Assembly (NCBI GenBank): GCA_001899005.1
Contig: MKUW01000015.1
Span: 1-64,000 of the forward strand
Length of the DNA stretch: 64,000 nt
Source: Chloroflexi bacterium 44-23
Lineage (GTDB): Bacteria; Chloroflexota; Anaerolineae; Anaerolineales; Anaerolineaceae
Reading direction: 5' to 3'
Each line of letters opens with the position of its first letter. The stretch's first letter is position 1. The position numbers and the translations under genes were made by a program. The notes beneath the pieces were generated by a model. The model was not told where the DNA came from. It ran no database searches and worked only from the letters and a program-made list of their open reading frames with translations. Below, piece by piece: positions 8,539 through 18,149 of this stretch.

Positions 8539-10302
8539 TTAAACCCCGCCCCTTAGTTTTTGATCTAATGGGGTTAATAAAGTTTCGTCAATTTCGTTTC
8601 GGTTTCTATAAGCATAGGCTAAACTAGAACCGACGACGATTGCAAATTGTTTAACGAGGGCGTGTTTAATCTCTTCGAGTAAAAAACTATCGATAAATTC
8701 ATAAGAAGATCTAATATAATTTGTCATTACATTCGTGATCCCTTCCAGAGAAGGAATTATAAAATTATTTTTTCGATCGAGGTTATTAATAAGTGGACTT
8801 TGTGTAAATAATTCAATGAGAATGCTTTTCAGGTCTCCGTCAACATATATTGTTGAAATATCCTCAATACGTTTATTATTATCATTCGAATTAAAATTTC
8901 TTAAGAATTTTACGATAATTTTATCAAAATCTTCTAAATAAAGGGGAGATTGGATTATTTTCATATCATTTTCTATAAAATTAATAATCTTGAAAAAAGC
9001 CTCTTTAATCTCTGGGACCAGTTCCATATAATTAATTTTAGGTATCTTGAAATCGGAGAACATATCGGATAGAAAAAGATTGTCGACATATCCGCGTTTT
9101 AAGAAATAGTAGGCTGACCTATTATGAGAATGAATTATCCGCGTTGAACCCAAAAATGCAATCTTGTGGCCTGCCTTTATGAGATTGATTCCTAGGCCTA
9201 AATCTTCAGCATAATTGAGACCAGTTTTATATTGCATAAAAACATTTTTTGATATCATGCATGCTAAATCAGAGAGTTGTGCGTTTCTACGAAGAGAAAC
9301 GTGATCTTTCAGTTGAGGAAGTGAGAAAATTCGGTCGTTTTCATTCACACCCAGGAAATTATAATGGTTCCAGCAAATCACTTTATAGAATAGATCAGCA
9401 TTCTGCCTTGGCGTTTCCGCGCAGGATACTGCACTTACTTTATTAAATCTTAATACAGTCGCAAGCTCGTACAAGAAAAGCTTGTCCGGTGGAAGAGCAT
9501 CTTGCACAGTAAAAAATAACAAATCATTTGTAGCCGATTCAGCTCCTAAACTTCGCGAATAGGAGTGGGTAAATTTCTCCGAAGGAATCTCGATAACCTT
9601 TGCATGATAATTTCTAGCCAGGTCAACTGTCCGGTCGGTACTACCTGAATCTACAATGATGATTTCAATGGAAGAAAATCCTTCCTGATTTGTCAAATTC
9701 TTTAGCAAAAATTCAAACTCTTCGCCTGCGTTTTTGGTGGGAATAATTATTGAAATTCCCTCTGGAAAAAGGTTTAACAAGTTCGGAGGCACCTTAAAAT
9801 CGAGCAGTTGCTTTGTTGAATAAATATTTATTTCTGCTTTATTCAATTTTAAATTATGATATTGTGTTTCTGGAAAAATAACAACTTTTGCTTTTAAATA
9901 AAAACTTCTGACCCCGTACCGTTTGATGAAATTTATTGATTTCTTGATATTCTGTGCAGTGAGGATTTTCTTCCAGCGTTTATCTCTAGATTTATTTGAA
10001 TTTAACGATTTTCCTGGAAATTCTGAATTCGATCTTGGTTTTCGCCCTTCCTTTTTACCGTGGCGAATATAGTGGAAAAGTGGGTTAACCGCGGACCTTT
10101 GGACGTCAGGATTGTTGCTTAGATAAAAACTCGTATCGAATGAGGATGATGGATTTCGCCCTTCTTTCCAACCATACTCGATGAAATGGATTAAAGGGTC
10201 AATGTCGGAATACATTACATCTTTGTATTCTTTTAAGTAATAATAAAAATCAAATAACTTACTTCTGCGAATATAAAAATATTCCAGCCACTTGTTCTTC
10301 AA
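8539..10302 (-). CDS. Large GT2 glycosyltransferase with N-terminal paired 38-residue repeat
   Basis: The protein has 587 residues. Residues ~15-95 hold two copies of a ~38-residue motif (F-Y-x-L ... D/N-P-L-x-H-x-I-x-x-G-x-K-E-G-R-x-P) often seen ahead of or between glycosyltransferase domains. A GT-A domain starts around 180 with S-I-I-I-P-T-K-N-A and I-V-D-S-G-S-T-D-R-T; a later motif E-D-L-G-L-G fits the acidic acceptor-site region. The C-terminal ~170 residues are not recognised. The start overlaps the stop of the upstream GT4 gene by 4 bases, indicating translational coupling. Confidence 0.8.
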   Translation of the reverse strand: MKNKWLEYFYIRRSKLFDFYYYLKEYKDVMYSDIDPLIHFIEYGWKEGRNPSSSFDTSFYLSNNPDVQRSAVNPLFHYIRHGKKEGRKPRSNSEFPGKSLNSNKSRDKRWKKILTAQNIKKSINFIKRYGVRSFYLKAKVVIFPETQYHNLKLNKAEINIYSTKQLLDFKVPPNLLNLFPEGISIIIPTKNAGEEFEFLLKNLTNQEGFSSIEIIIVDSGSTDRTVDLARNYHAKVIEIPSEKFTHSYSRSLGAESATNDLLFFTVQDALPPDKLFLYELATVLRFNKVSAVSCAETPRQNADLFYKVICWNHYNFLGVNENDRIFSLPQLKDHVSLRRNAQLSDLACMISKNVFMQYKTGLNYAEDLGLGINLIKAGHKIAFLGSTRIIHSHNRSAYYFLKRGYVDNLFLSDMFSDFKIPKINYMELVPEIKEAFFKIINFIENDMKIIQSPLYLEDFDKIIVKFLRNFNSNDNNKRIEDISTIYVDGDLKSILIELFTQSPLINNLDRKNNFIIPSLEGITNVMTNYIRSSYEFIDSFLLEEIKHALVKQFAIVVGSSLAYAYRNRNEIDETLLTPLDQKLRGGV

Positions 10303-11723
10303 GTCAGCCTCTTCTTAAAAAATCCTATAAATTTACGTAATGGGCGAGTTATTCGCCAACTTTTTGAAAGATGAAGAGTTATTAACTCATCTTCCACACT
10401 GTTCAAAGAATTTTTTAAATCGATATTTTCTTGAATGACCTTTGAAAGCTGCACCTTGCTTTCAGTTTTTTCAACAATTGCTTTTTGCAAATCCTCATTT
10501 TGTTCTACGATAGTATTTTGAAATTGTTGCTTCTGTTCCTCGATTGCTTTTAGAAACTCGTGCTTCTGTTCATTTATAGTATTGTTCTTAATAGTAAATG
10601 TTTCAAAAAGTTGTGGATTGATCATTGAAATCATATGTTTAAGGCCAGCATGAGGCGAGTGGGTTGGTACTTCAAAGTTACTCATCTGTTGGTAAAATTC
10701 CGAAAAAACCTTTAAATTATTTGATAATAGCCACTTATCCCTAATATCTTTTTGGGCATTTTCCACCAATCTTTTTCGAAGATCAGGTTTCTCAATTAAT
10801 GCAATTAGTGCATTTAACCACTCGTCCTCGCTATTTGCTAGGATTCCATTAAAACCATTTTGAATCATTTGCTTATATGGCGGGATTGCACTATAAATTG
10901 CAGGGACTCCAATTGCACTGTACTCCAAATATTTAATCCCGCTCTTACATGTATTAAAAAGATTTTCACAAATTGGGGCAATAGCGATATCCAATTTTTG
11001 ACTTTTGAAAAAATCTGCGAAATTTGCATAAATATATGATTCAGGGTTTATCCAGAGTGTTTCTGAAATTGATTCTAATTCTGGTGGTGCTTGAATCCCG
11101 ATGAATTTAAAGCGCAAATTTCCATGATAGTTTTCAGTGACTCTTAATAAAACTGGTAATACCATTGCAAGGTCAGGTTGGTGCGAATGACCTCCCATAT
11201 AGCCAATAACGACATTATCACTATCAGTTTTGTTTTGGTTTAATTGAGTATCGATCTTCCATATTTCATCGTTCAGAAAGTTTGGAATAACATGAATATT
11301 TGAATTGTAAGGAGATAAATAATCAGCAAGGCATTGTGTGGATACAGTGATTGCATCTGCTTCAAAAACTGCCTGAAGCATTGGTAATAAGGCTGCTGTA
11401 AAAAAGCCACTTTTTCGATCCGGATGATTTTCAGGTAGTTCAAACAAAAGGTCATCCAAGTCGAATATAACCGGGATCTTTTCATCATGAGCATAAGAAA
11501 CCATCGTTTTATAGGCATCAAAATCTTTACAAAAATCTCTCTGATGAATGAAAAGATTGCAATCTTTTATTTTATCAATATTGATTTTTCCAATCTGATA
11601 GGCCAGTTCAACTTCGATCTCTAACATTTTTGTTGGTCCTATTAATCTCAAGGTAGCCATTGCATCTGGACCATGGTTGGTAAAAAAAGCAATCTTCATT
11701 GTGGGTGGTTTAATCGGATTCAT
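10299..11723 (-). CDS. Glycosyltransferase (GT4-like) with C-terminal 11-residue-repeat coiled coil
   Basis: The protein has 474 residues. The first ~340 form a GT-B-like fold, with D-L-D-D-L-L-F-E-L (a motif common in GT4 enzymes of this type), G-Y-M-G-G-H-S-H and K-Y-L-E-Y-S-A-I-G-V-P-A. Residues 383-426 are four 11-residue repeats predicted to form a coiled coil. The tail contains S-K-S-W-R-I-T-R-P-L-R, a motif often seen at the end of large glycan-assembly glycosyltransferases, and ends in a basic stretch. It is the first gene of the minus-strand operon. ATG 11723 is used, with ATG 11699 as an alternative; neither has a strong ribosome-binding site. Confidence 0.75.
   Translation of the reverse strand: MNPIKPPTMKIAFFTNHGPDAMATLRLIGPTKMLEIEVELAYQIGKINIDKIKDCNLFIHQRDFCKDFDAYKTMVSYAHDEKIPVIFDLDDLLFELPENHPDRKSGFFTAALLPMLQAVFEADAITVSTQCLADYLSPYNSNIHVIPNFLNDEIWKIDTQLNQNKTDSDNVVIGYMGGHSHQPDLAMVLPVLLRVTENYHGNLRFKFIGIQAPPELESISETLWINPESYIYANFADFFKSQKLDIAIAPICENLFNTCKSGIKYLEYSAIGVPAIYSAIPPYKQMIQNGFNGILANSEDEWLNALIALIEKPDLRKRLVENAQKDIRDKWLLSNNLKVFSEFYQQMSNFEVPTHSPHAGLKHMISMINPQLFETFTIKNNTINEQKHEFLKAIEEQKQQFQNTIVEQNEDLQKAIVEKTESKVQLSKVIQENIDLKNSLNSVEDELITLHLSKSWRITRPLRKFIGFFKKRLT
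10446..10577 (-). repeat. Four tandem 33-bp units encoding 11-residue (hendecad) coiled-coil repeats
   Basis: Residues 383-426 of the glycosyltransferase at 10299 read as four consecutive 11-residue units of the form I-x-E-[QK]-x-x-x-[FLK]-[LQV]-x-x. Each unit begins with isoleucine and is followed by glutamate at position 3. Hendecad spacing predicts a right-handed coiled coil rather than a heptad one. The DNA copies have diverged, so the repeat is clearer in protein than in DNA. Confidence 0.75.
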
Positions 11724-11785
11724 TCATTTACAACTTTTTATTAAGACTACATTATTTGGAAAAAACCAAAAGCTCAACGGCTGCG

Positions 11786-11791
11786 ATTATA
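11786..11791 (-). promoter_or_regulatory. Probable -10 box for the minus-strand glycosyltransferase operon
   Basis: A TATAAT on the minus strand lies about 60 bases upstream of ATG 11723 in the divergent intergenic region. No convincing -35 was found at 17-18 bases, so this rests on the consensus -10 and its position. Confidence 0.4.
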
Positions 11792-11896
11792 ACATAGCTC
11801 GAATTACCCTCACTTGGATTTACCTTAGCTTTTATAGTGAGTGACGCAGTTATGAACATATCACCTTTTTTTGAGCGGCTTGACCCATTTCTACGA

Positions 11897-11902
11897 TAAA
11901 AT
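11897..11902 (+). promoter_or_regulatory. -10 box placed for a leaderless transcript of the GT4 gene at 11909
   Basis: TAAAAT ends 6 bases before ATG 11909 and no Shine-Dalgarno precedes the ATG. Transcription starting ~7 bases after the box would begin at the start codon itself. The same arrangement recurs at several other genes in this window. Confidence 0.45.
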
Positions 11903-11908
11903 CAAACC

Positions 11909-13048
11909 ATGACTACTATTCTCCTTGATGCAACTTCTCTGCCTAAAAACCCGGTGGGAGCGGGTATATACATCATCAACTTGGTTCGTGAACTTTTACG
12001 CATGAACTCTGATTTTGATTTCAAGGTCCTTGCTCATGAAGATGATTTTCCGCTCTTTAGACTTGGTGATGATTCCCATTCACAATTTATTTTCCTCCCC
12101 GATCGTGGCCGCGGATGGCGTATTTTGGCTGAACAATTGTATTACCCGCGTCTGTGCCAGCGATTTAATGCAGAGATTTATCACGGACTTCATTACAGTT
12201 TCCCTTTGATGGGATCAACCCCGAAGGTTATTACAATCCACGATCTTTCATTCTTCGTTTTACCAAAAAAACACAATTTCCTGAAGCGCTTATACTTTCC
12301 TTTTTTTATTCGGAAAGCAAACAAACTTGCACGGCATATTCTGGTAGTTTCTGAAAACACCCGGCAGGACTTATTAAAGTATACCGATACAGATCCCGAG
12401 AAAATCACGGTGACTCCACTTGGCGTCGATCAAATTTATTTTGATCCTGTTTCGCCTGAAAATAAAGATGCGATTCGTGAAAAGTATGGATTGCCACCTA
12501 TATACATTCTTTTTGTGGGTTTAATTGAACCACGGAAAAATGTTCCACTTCTAATTGACACATACTTGAAGTTAATGGAATCTGATCCATCCGATGTAGA
12601 TTTGGTAATTGCAGGCCGGTGGGGCTGGCAATCTCGTGAATTCCTCAATCAATATGAACCGCATCCTTATTTCTCTCGCGTCCATTTTCCAGGTTATATC
12701 GAAAATGCAGATTTGCCAGCTTTGTATCAAATGGCAAGTTTGTTTGTTTATCCTTCATCTTATGAGGGCTTTGGTTTACCAGTTCTGGAGGCGATGGCAT
12801 CCGGGCTGACTGTCATTACGACAAAGGTATCCTCCATGCCCGAATTCGTAGGTACTGCCGGTATGATGGTTGAGCCGAATAATTCGGAATTGCTTAAAGC
12901 AGCAATGAAGACTTTGTTAGCCGATAAGCCCGAGCGAGATCGTTTAGGTGCATTAGCAAAATTAATAGCTCAGGAATATACCTGGAAGAAAACTGCCGAA
13001 AAGACTATTTCTGCATACAAAAAGGTTCTTTCTGGTCGAGGGGATTAA
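11909..13048 (+). CDS. Glycosyltransferase family 4 (mannosyltransferase-like)
   Basis: This 379-residue GT-B enzyme has the N-terminal G-A-G-I-Y-I donor-side loop, H-D-L-S-F as in WbpY/MtfB-like mannosyltransferases, F-V-G-L-I-E-P-R-K-N at the domain boundary, and S-S-Y-E-G-F-G-L-P-V-L-E-A-M-A-S-G, the E-x7-E nucleotide-sugar motif, in the C-terminal domain. It heads a two-gene plus-strand unit, with its stop and the next start sharing one base. It likely builds a surface or exported glycan. The mannose donor is a guess from family resemblance. Confidence 0.88.
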   Translation: MTTILLDATSLPKNPVGAGIYIINLVRELLRMNSDFDFKVLAHEDDFPLFRLGDDSHSQFIFLPDRGRGWRILAEQLYYPRLCQRFNAEIYHGLHYSFPLMGSTPKVITIHDLSFFVLPKKHNFLKRLYFPFFIRKANKLARHILVVSENTRQDLLKYTDTDPEKITVTPLGVDQIYFDPVSPENKDAIREKYGLPPIYILFVGLIEPRKNVPLLIDTYLKLMESDPSDVDLVIAGRWGWQSREFLNQYEPHPYFSRVHFPGYIENADLPALYQMASLFVYPSSYEGFGLPVLEAMASGLTVITTKVSSMPEFVGTAGMMVEPNNSELLKAAMKTLLADKPERDRLGALAKLIAQEYTWKKTAEKTISAYKKVLSGRGD

Positions 13049-13941
13049 TGGATATTTCGTTTGCAATTGTGACATATAACTCAGGTGAATTCTTGAAAGA
13101 GTGTTTGCGCTCTTTGATCGCTTCACTTGATTCATCATTCCAGTATGAAATCACAGTAATTGACAACGGTTCTGTAGATGAGATGACAATGGAAGTGAAA
13201 ATTGAGTTTCCCCAAATTCATTGGATTCAAAATATGGAAAATGTTGGATACAGTCGAGCCATGAATCAAGGATTGATGCAAAGTTTTGGTCGCTATGTGG
13301 TGCAGCTTAATCCAGATATTTTCGTTCATAAGGACGCATTCCAGAAAATGATTGCCTATATGGATGCCAACCCGAGTGTCGGTATCTGTTCACCCAAAGT
13401 TCTGAATCGTGATGGCTCCTTGCAAAAACAATGCCACCGCAGTTACGCCCGTCCATGGGATGTGCTCACATATTTTCTTCAACTCGACAGATTGTTTCCT
13501 AAGTCAAAATTGTTTGGCAGATATTTACTCAGTTACCTTCCCGAGGATCAAATTTCAGATGTGGAAGCGGTTTCGGGATCCTGTATGGTTATTCGCAAGG
13601 AAGTGATCGATCAAATTGGATATCTGGACGAACAATTTTTTGCCTATCAGGAGGATACTGATTTTTGTTACCGTGCCAATGAAAAAGGTTGGAGAATAGT
13701 CTACTATCCGCCGGCAAACATCACGCACTATGGCGGCATGGGAGGCTCATTAACAGAACCGATTAAAGCAATTAATGCCTGGCACAGGTCATATTTTTTA
13801 TACTATCGTAAACATCTGGCAAAGCAATACTTTTTCCTGGTTAATTGGGCAATGTATCTGGCGATGACAATAAAGCTTGCCATTGCATATTTGCGTTTTG
13901 CTTTTACCAAAGAAAAAATTATTGGGACCAAAAAACCGTAA
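13048..13941 (+). CDS. Glycosyltransferase family 2 (rhamnosyltransferase-like)
   Basis: This 297-residue GT-A enzyme has F-A-I-V-T-Y-N-S, V-I-D-N-G-S-V-D, L-N-P-D-I (the DxD-equivalent) and Y-Q-E-D-T-D-F-C-Y-R, the signature of dTDP-rhamnosyltransferase-like GT2 proteins. A hydrophobic C-terminal segment suggests membrane association. It starts at ATG 13048 with TAATG overlap to the upstream GT4 and ends 3 bases from the convergent lipoprotein gene. Rhamnose as donor is inferred only from the family. Confidence 0.88.
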   Translation: MDISFAIVTYNSGEFLKECLRSLIASLDSSFQYEITVIDNGSVDEMTMEVKIEFPQIHWIQNMENVGYSRAMNQGLMQSFGRYVVQLNPDIFVHKDAFQKMIAYMDANPSVGICSPKVLNRDGSLQKQCHRSYARPWDVLTYFLQLDRLFPKSKLFGRYLLSYLPEDQISDVEAVSGSCMVIRKEVIDQIGYLDEQFFAYQEDTDFCYRANEKGWRIVYYPPANITHYGGMGGSLTEPIKAINAWHRSYFLYYRKHLAKQYFFLVNWAMYLAMTIKLAIAYLRFAFTKEKIIGTKKP

Positions 13942-13944
13942 TGT

Positions 13945-14574
13945 TTATTGCAATGTATTTAAAACTGATTTGAAGTCTTCCAGATCGTTTTTATTATTCC
14001 CGTATATAAATGAATAGATTGAAATAGAATTTTTGGTGCGGGTTACCAGTAACTCGGCACTCTTTGGATTATCACTCCCGAAGGAAATATGGAAGAAGGC
14101 ACTCTTATCTCCTATTTGGCTGTATTCCTCAGACAGAGATGAAACACCAATTTTGAGTTCTGGTATGTCTATTAAGTTCATAAATGAATCCGGATTTTTT
14201 AGAAGAAGGTCAAAAGTTGTCTTTTCTAAAGTGCCAATTGGTTCAAGCTTGACGCAACTGATCACTTTTGTTTTGCCTTCATTCACAAACAGACCATATT
14301 GAGAGATTTTAGCATCCTTAAAAACAGACTTGAGAAGGCTGGTCACTTGATCCAGCTGCTGGCTTTCAGGAGTCAAATTCACATCAATAGGGCTATATTC
14401 GCTGTTTAGGCTGGATGGTGCGATGCAAGATGTCACGTCACTCGAGACCACATCATTCGAACTTGCTGTCTCGGTTGGCGCTGCTTCTTTGTTACCGATA
14501 AGTCCTGTAAGATTGCAGCCTAAAGACAGGAATAAAATTACAAATAGAATACTTATTTTAGATAGTGTTTTCAT
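13945..14574 (-). CDS. Lipoprotein of unknown function
   Basis: The 209-residue product begins with a short basic N-terminus, a hydrophobic stretch and the lipobox L-S-L-G-C (cysteine at 20), so it should be lipid-anchored outside the cytoplasmic membrane. A Thr/Ser-rich linker (about 30-50) is followed by a compact ~150-residue mixed alpha/beta region with no motif I recognise. GAGGTAAA precedes ATG 14574. It lies between the glycan genes and metG and could be transcribed with metG. Confidence 0.75.
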   Translation of the reverse strand: MKTLSKISILFVILFLSLGCNLTGLIGNKEAAPTETASSNDVVSSDVTSCIAPSSLNSEYSPIDVNLTPESQQLDQVTSLLKSVFKDAKISQYGLFVNEGKTKVISCVKLEPIGTLEKTTFDLLLKNPDSFMNLIDIPELKIGVSSLSEEYSQIGDKSAFFHISFGSDNPKSAELLVTRTKNSISIYSFIYGNNKNDLEDFKSVLNTLQ

Positions 14575-14647
14575 TTTACCTCTATTCCTATCTAATTTAT
14601 TGTTTATTAATTAATATGCAAACAAATATACAAGCTAGCACGATACA

Positions 14648-16432
14648 CTAGTTTCCGAGCCTTGATCTTTCTTCCTCTACGATACTGTTATCCAATTTCT
14701 TAAATAGGGGAGAAGGTTTTTCAAATCGATCACCAGCCTTTAGATTACTGGGGTGCCATTTTGAGCCTGATCCCACTGGGTGATATCTTAAAACGTCGTG
14801 GTCACCAAGTTCATCCATGCAAGTTTTCACGCTCTGGGTGCCAAAGAGCTGATCCTTGTGACCAAGATAGTTATGCAAGGTTTGACTTGTAAATGGAATA
14901 AATGGTGCAAACATAATTTTAAGAGAATCAATTGCTTGCATGGCTACAAATATAGCTCGTGCTGCGACTTGCTTGTTGAGTTTAATTTGATTCCACGGAG
15001 CGGTCGTATCAAGGTATTTATTAACCTCCGAGGCCAAACGCATGGCTTCCTGCAAGGCAGCCCGCAAATGTACGGCTTCTATTTCATCTGAAATAGTTAC
15101 AAATCCCTTGTTGATGGTTTGTAAGAGTTCATTATCCATTTCTGTCAATTCGCCCGGCTCAGGAACAATACCATCCCAATGCTTATGTGCAAATGAAAGA
15201 ACTCGATTGGCGAGATTTCCCCATGTGGCAACCAGTTCATCATTATTACGATGATAAAAATCGTTCCAATCCCAATCTGTATCTCTGTTTTCAGGCATGT
15301 TTACTGTCAAATAATAGCGCAGTGGATCCGGGTCGTAACGAGTTAGAAAATCACGGCCATAAACAGCCCAATTACGGCTGCCAGAGATCTTCTTTCCTTC
15401 GAGATTCATGAATTCGTTGGCGGGCACGTCATAAGGGAGTACAAGCGGCTGTGGGTTGGATGAATTCATCATTTCGTCAAAAGTAGTATTGATACCAAGT
15501 AACTCAGCCGGCCAAATAATGGCATGGAAGGGAATGTTGTCCTTTCCAATGAAATAATAAGATTTGCATTCCGGGTTTGTCCACCACTGTTTCCATGCAT
15601 TTTGATCTTCGATAAAATTGCCATATTCTACAGCTGCAGATAAATATCCAATAACAGCTTCAAACCAGACGTAAAGACATTTTCCAGTTTGTCCTGGAAG
15701 AGGAACAGGAATGCCCCAGTCCAGATCGCGCGTAATCGGCCTTCCTCGCAATCCATCCGTTTGAATTTGACCCAGTGATTGCTTCAAGACATTTGGACGC
15801 CAAAAATCTTCTTTTGATTGGAGAAACCTTTTAATCTCGGGTTCTAATTTGCCCAAATCGAGGAAAAAGTGAGTTGTCTCTCTTAATTCAGGTGTGGAAC
15901 CATCAATTTTTGATTTTGGTTCGATCAATTTGCTGGCTTCAAGCATATTACCACATTGATCACACTGATCACTACGGGCATTTTCAAAGCCACAGATGTA
16001 ACAAATTCCTTCTACGTAACGGTCTGGTAAAAAACGAGATTGAGCAGGTGAATACCATTGTTCTTGCTTTTCCTGAAACATAAAACCATTCTGATTGAGT
16101 GCCAAGAATATTTTTTGTGACACATCAAAGTGATTGCTTGTGTGTGTGCTGGTAAAAACATCGTATGTGATTCCAAGCTGTTGGAACAATTCAAGGAACC
16201 CCGCATGAAAACGCTTGTAAACTTCCAACGGCGTTGAGTTTTCAGCATCTGCACGGACTGTTATTGGTGTTCCATGCGAATCGGAACCTGAAACCATCAG
16301 AACTTTATTACCTTTTAGGCGATGATACCGTGCAAAAATATCCGCTGGCAAGTAGGAACCCGTTAAATTTCCGACATGGATTTCTGCATTTGCATAAGGC
16401 CAGGCAACCGCTACCAGAATTGTTTCAGTCAT
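14648..16432 (-). CDS. metG: Methionine--tRNA ligase
   Basis: This class I aminoacyl-tRNA synthetase charges tRNA-Met. It has the HIGH-type motif at H-V-G-N (19-22) and a knuckle with C144, C147, C157 and C160 that should bind zinc. The KMSKS loop reads K-K-I-S-G-S at 347-352, a variant common in the archaeal/MetG1 type. The anticodon-binding helical domain includes W-G-N-L-A-N-R. At 594 residues it lacks the extra C-terminal dimerisation domain found in some homologues. AGAGGT precedes ATG 16432. A likely -10 (TACAAT) lies upstream of the ribosome-binding site. Confidence 0.95.
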   Translation of the reverse strand: MTETILVAVAWPYANAEIHVGNLTGSYLPADIFARYHRLKGNKVLMVSGSDSHGTPITVRADAENSTPLEVYKRFHAGFLELFQQLGITYDVFTSTHTSNHFDVSQKIFLALNQNGFMFQEKQEQWYSPAQSRFLPDRYVEGICYICGFENARSDQCDQCGNMLEASKLIEPKSKIDGSTPELRETTHFFLDLGKLEPEIKRFLQSKEDFWRPNVLKQSLGQIQTDGLRGRPITRDLDWGIPVPLPGQTGKCLYVWFEAVIGYLSAAVEYGNFIEDQNAWKQWWTNPECKSYYFIGKDNIPFHAIIWPAELLGINTTFDEMMNSSNPQPLVLPYDVPANEFMNLEGKKISGSRNWAVYGRDFLTRYDPDPLRYYLTVNMPENRDTDWDWNDFYHRNNDELVATWGNLANRVLSFAHKHWDGIVPEPGELTEMDNELLQTINKGFVTISDEIEAVHLRAALQEAMRLASEVNKYLDTTAPWNQIKLNKQVAARAIFVAMQAIDSLKIMFAPFIPFTSQTLHNYLGHKDQLFGTQSVKTCMDELGDHDVLRYHPVGSGSKWHPSNLKAGDRFEKPSPLFKKLDNSIVEEERSRLGN

Positions 16433-16589
16433 AAATTTACCTCTTGATTAATAATGAAAAATTGTATCATGTTTCAATTAAATGGAAACAAACCGTAATA
16501 TCCTCCAGGCAGAAATAGTCAAACATGTAGATAAAGAAGAAATTGTACTAGTACTGTATAATAAGAGTAATATCAAGAAATGAGTAATT

Positions 16590-17201
16590 ATGAACTTCAT
16601 AATTGATCCAAATTTAGCGTATGTATTTTTGATTATAGGATTTGTGGTATCTGTCCTGGCGATTTTGACTCCTGGTACCGGTATTATTGAAATTGCAGGG
16701 ATCTTCGCTTTGGTGGTAGCCGGGTTTGGAATTATTTCAACGCCAAATAATCTTTGGGCCTTGATATTAATTGTTCCCTTCTTACCATTAATCTTGCTGT
16801 ATCGAAGCCAAAAAAAGAAATATTACCTTATCCTGGCCATCTTATTCTTAAATGTTGGTGCATATACGATTTTCAGAAAAGAAGAGGGTGGTTTCTCTGT
16901 TTCGATCCTGGTTGGTTTGATCACTTTTTTGATCAATGCACCGATAATCTGGATCATCGTAAAACGAATTACTGAAGCATTGGACCGGCCACTCGATTTT
17001 GATCCAATAAAGATCGTTGGGATGGTTGGGGAGGCGCGCACAAATATTGCTCCTGAGGGAACAGCCTATGTCGATGGTGAAGAATGGTCAGTTCGCTCAG
17101 TGGAAAAGATTGCAATGGGAACAAAAGTTAAGGTGATTGGCAAAGATGGGTTGACGCTGATTGTCGAGCCATTGAATGTTATAGAAAGTTTGGAGGTATA
17201 A
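16590..17201 (+). CDS. NfeD-like membrane protein
   Basis: Four to five hydrophobic segments occupy residues 8-130, followed by a C-terminal OB-fold-like domain (about 138-203) with the family pattern G-x-V-G-E-A-R-T-x-I-A-P-E-G-x-A-Y-V-D-G-E-x-W. This is the short NfeD form without the N-terminal ClpP-like protease domain. NfeD proteins partner stomatin/slipin proteins, and the gene is followed after one base by a slipin, which supports the assignment. A TATAAT lies ~28 bases upstream. The probable role is assembly or quality control of membrane microdomain proteins. Confidence 0.88.
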   Translation: MNFIIDPNLAYVFLIIGFVVSVLAILTPGTGIIEIAGIFALVVAGFGIISTPNNLWALILIVPFLPLILLYRSQKKKYYLILAILFLNVGAYTIFRKEEGGFSVSILVGLITFLINAPIIWIIVKRITEALDRPLDFDPIKIVGMVGEARTNIAPEGTAYVDGEEWSVRSVEKIAMGTKVKVIGKDGLTLIVEPLNVIESLEV

Positions 17202-17202
17202 A

Positions 17203-18102
17203 ATGGATTTTTCAGTATTGTATTGTGTGCTGGGGGCCGTCATTGTCCTTGGACTATTATTTCTTTGGAGTGCAATCAAAATTGTTCCAGAGTATCAACG
17301 CCTGGTTGTCTTTCGACTCGGTCGGAGCATCGGTGCTCGCGGACCTGGGATTGTTTTGTTAATTCCGTTTGTTGATCGCGCAGTTCGAGTGGATCTTCGA
17401 GAACAAGTGCGTGAGATTCCGGCCCAAACTTCAATTACAAGTGATAATGCCCCTATATCAATCGACTTTCTTTGGTACTACAAAGTGGTTGACCCAATTC
17501 AATCAGTTCTTCAAGTTGGCAATTTTGAACTGGCAGCCCAGGGTATTGCCACCACCACGTTGAGATCCGTTATCGGTGGGATCATGTTGGATGGGGTACT
17601 TTCGGAAAGAGAACAAATTAATACGGCACTTCGGAAACGCTTGGATGAAGTAACGGAGCGCTGGGGTGTAAAAGTCACCAATGTGGAAATTAGAGAAATC
17701 ATTCCCCCACGAGAAGTACAGGAATCGATGAACCGCCAGCTGACTGCAGAACGGACTCGCCGTGCAGTTGTAACAGAGTCAATCGGGGCGCGTGAAGCGG
17801 CAATCAATGTGGCCGGTGGTGAAAAACAAGCGGCTATTTTACGCGCTGAGGGTGAAAAACAAGGCTCTATTTTACGAGCAGAAGGTGAATTGCAAGCCCA
17901 GCAATTACGCGCAGAAGGATACGCAGGTGCCCTTGATAAAATTTATGAAGTGGCCAAGCACATTGATAGTCAAACAGTTACTTTGCAATATTTTGATACA
18001 TTGAAGAGTATGGCAGCCAGCCCATCAACCAAATATATCTTCCCATTGGAATTTACCAGTTTGCTGTCCGATTTTGTCACGAAGAAAAAATCACCTGAAT
18101 AA
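17203..18102 (+). CDS. Slipin/stomatin (SPFH, band 7) protein
   Basis: This 299-residue protein has one N-terminal membrane span (about 5-25), the SPFH core beginning K-I-V-P-E-Y-Q-R-L-V-V-F-R-L-G-R, and a long charged helix (about 180-240) containing Ala/Glu-rich repeats of the R-A-E-G-E type. It forms an operon with the NfeD-like gene. Such pairs form oligomers on the cytoplasmic membrane. Its precise role in this organism is unknown. Confidence 0.92.
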   Translation: MDFSVLYCVLGAVIVLGLLFLWSAIKIVPEYQRLVVFRLGRSIGARGPGIVLLIPFVDRAVRVDLREQVREIPAQTSITSDNAPISIDFLWYYKVVDPIQSVLQVGNFELAAQGIATTTLRSVIGGIMLDGVLSEREQINTALRKRLDEVTERWGVKVTNVEIREIIPPREVQESMNRQLTAERTRRAVVTESIGAREAAINVAGGEKQAAILRAEGEKQGSILRAEGELQAQQLRAEGYAGALDKIYEVAKHIDSQTVTLQYFDTLKSMAASPSTKYIFPLEFTSLLSDFVTKKKSPE

Positions 18103-18112
18103 AAAGTGTAAG

Positions 18113-18149
18113 TTCTACCCTTCTCAATAATCAATTGAGAAGGGTAGAA
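18113..18149 (+). promoter_or_regulatory. Perfect 16-bp stem hairpin that buries the ribosome-binding site of the next gene
   Basis: Arms at 18113-18128 and 18134-18149 are perfectly complementary with a 5-base loop. The right arm includes AGAAGGG (18138-18144), the only Shine-Dalgarno for ATG 18153. No T-tract follows, so it is not a standard intrinsic terminator. It could limit translation of the acetyltransferase gene or stabilise the 3' end of the NfeD/slipin mRNA. Confidence 0.7.
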
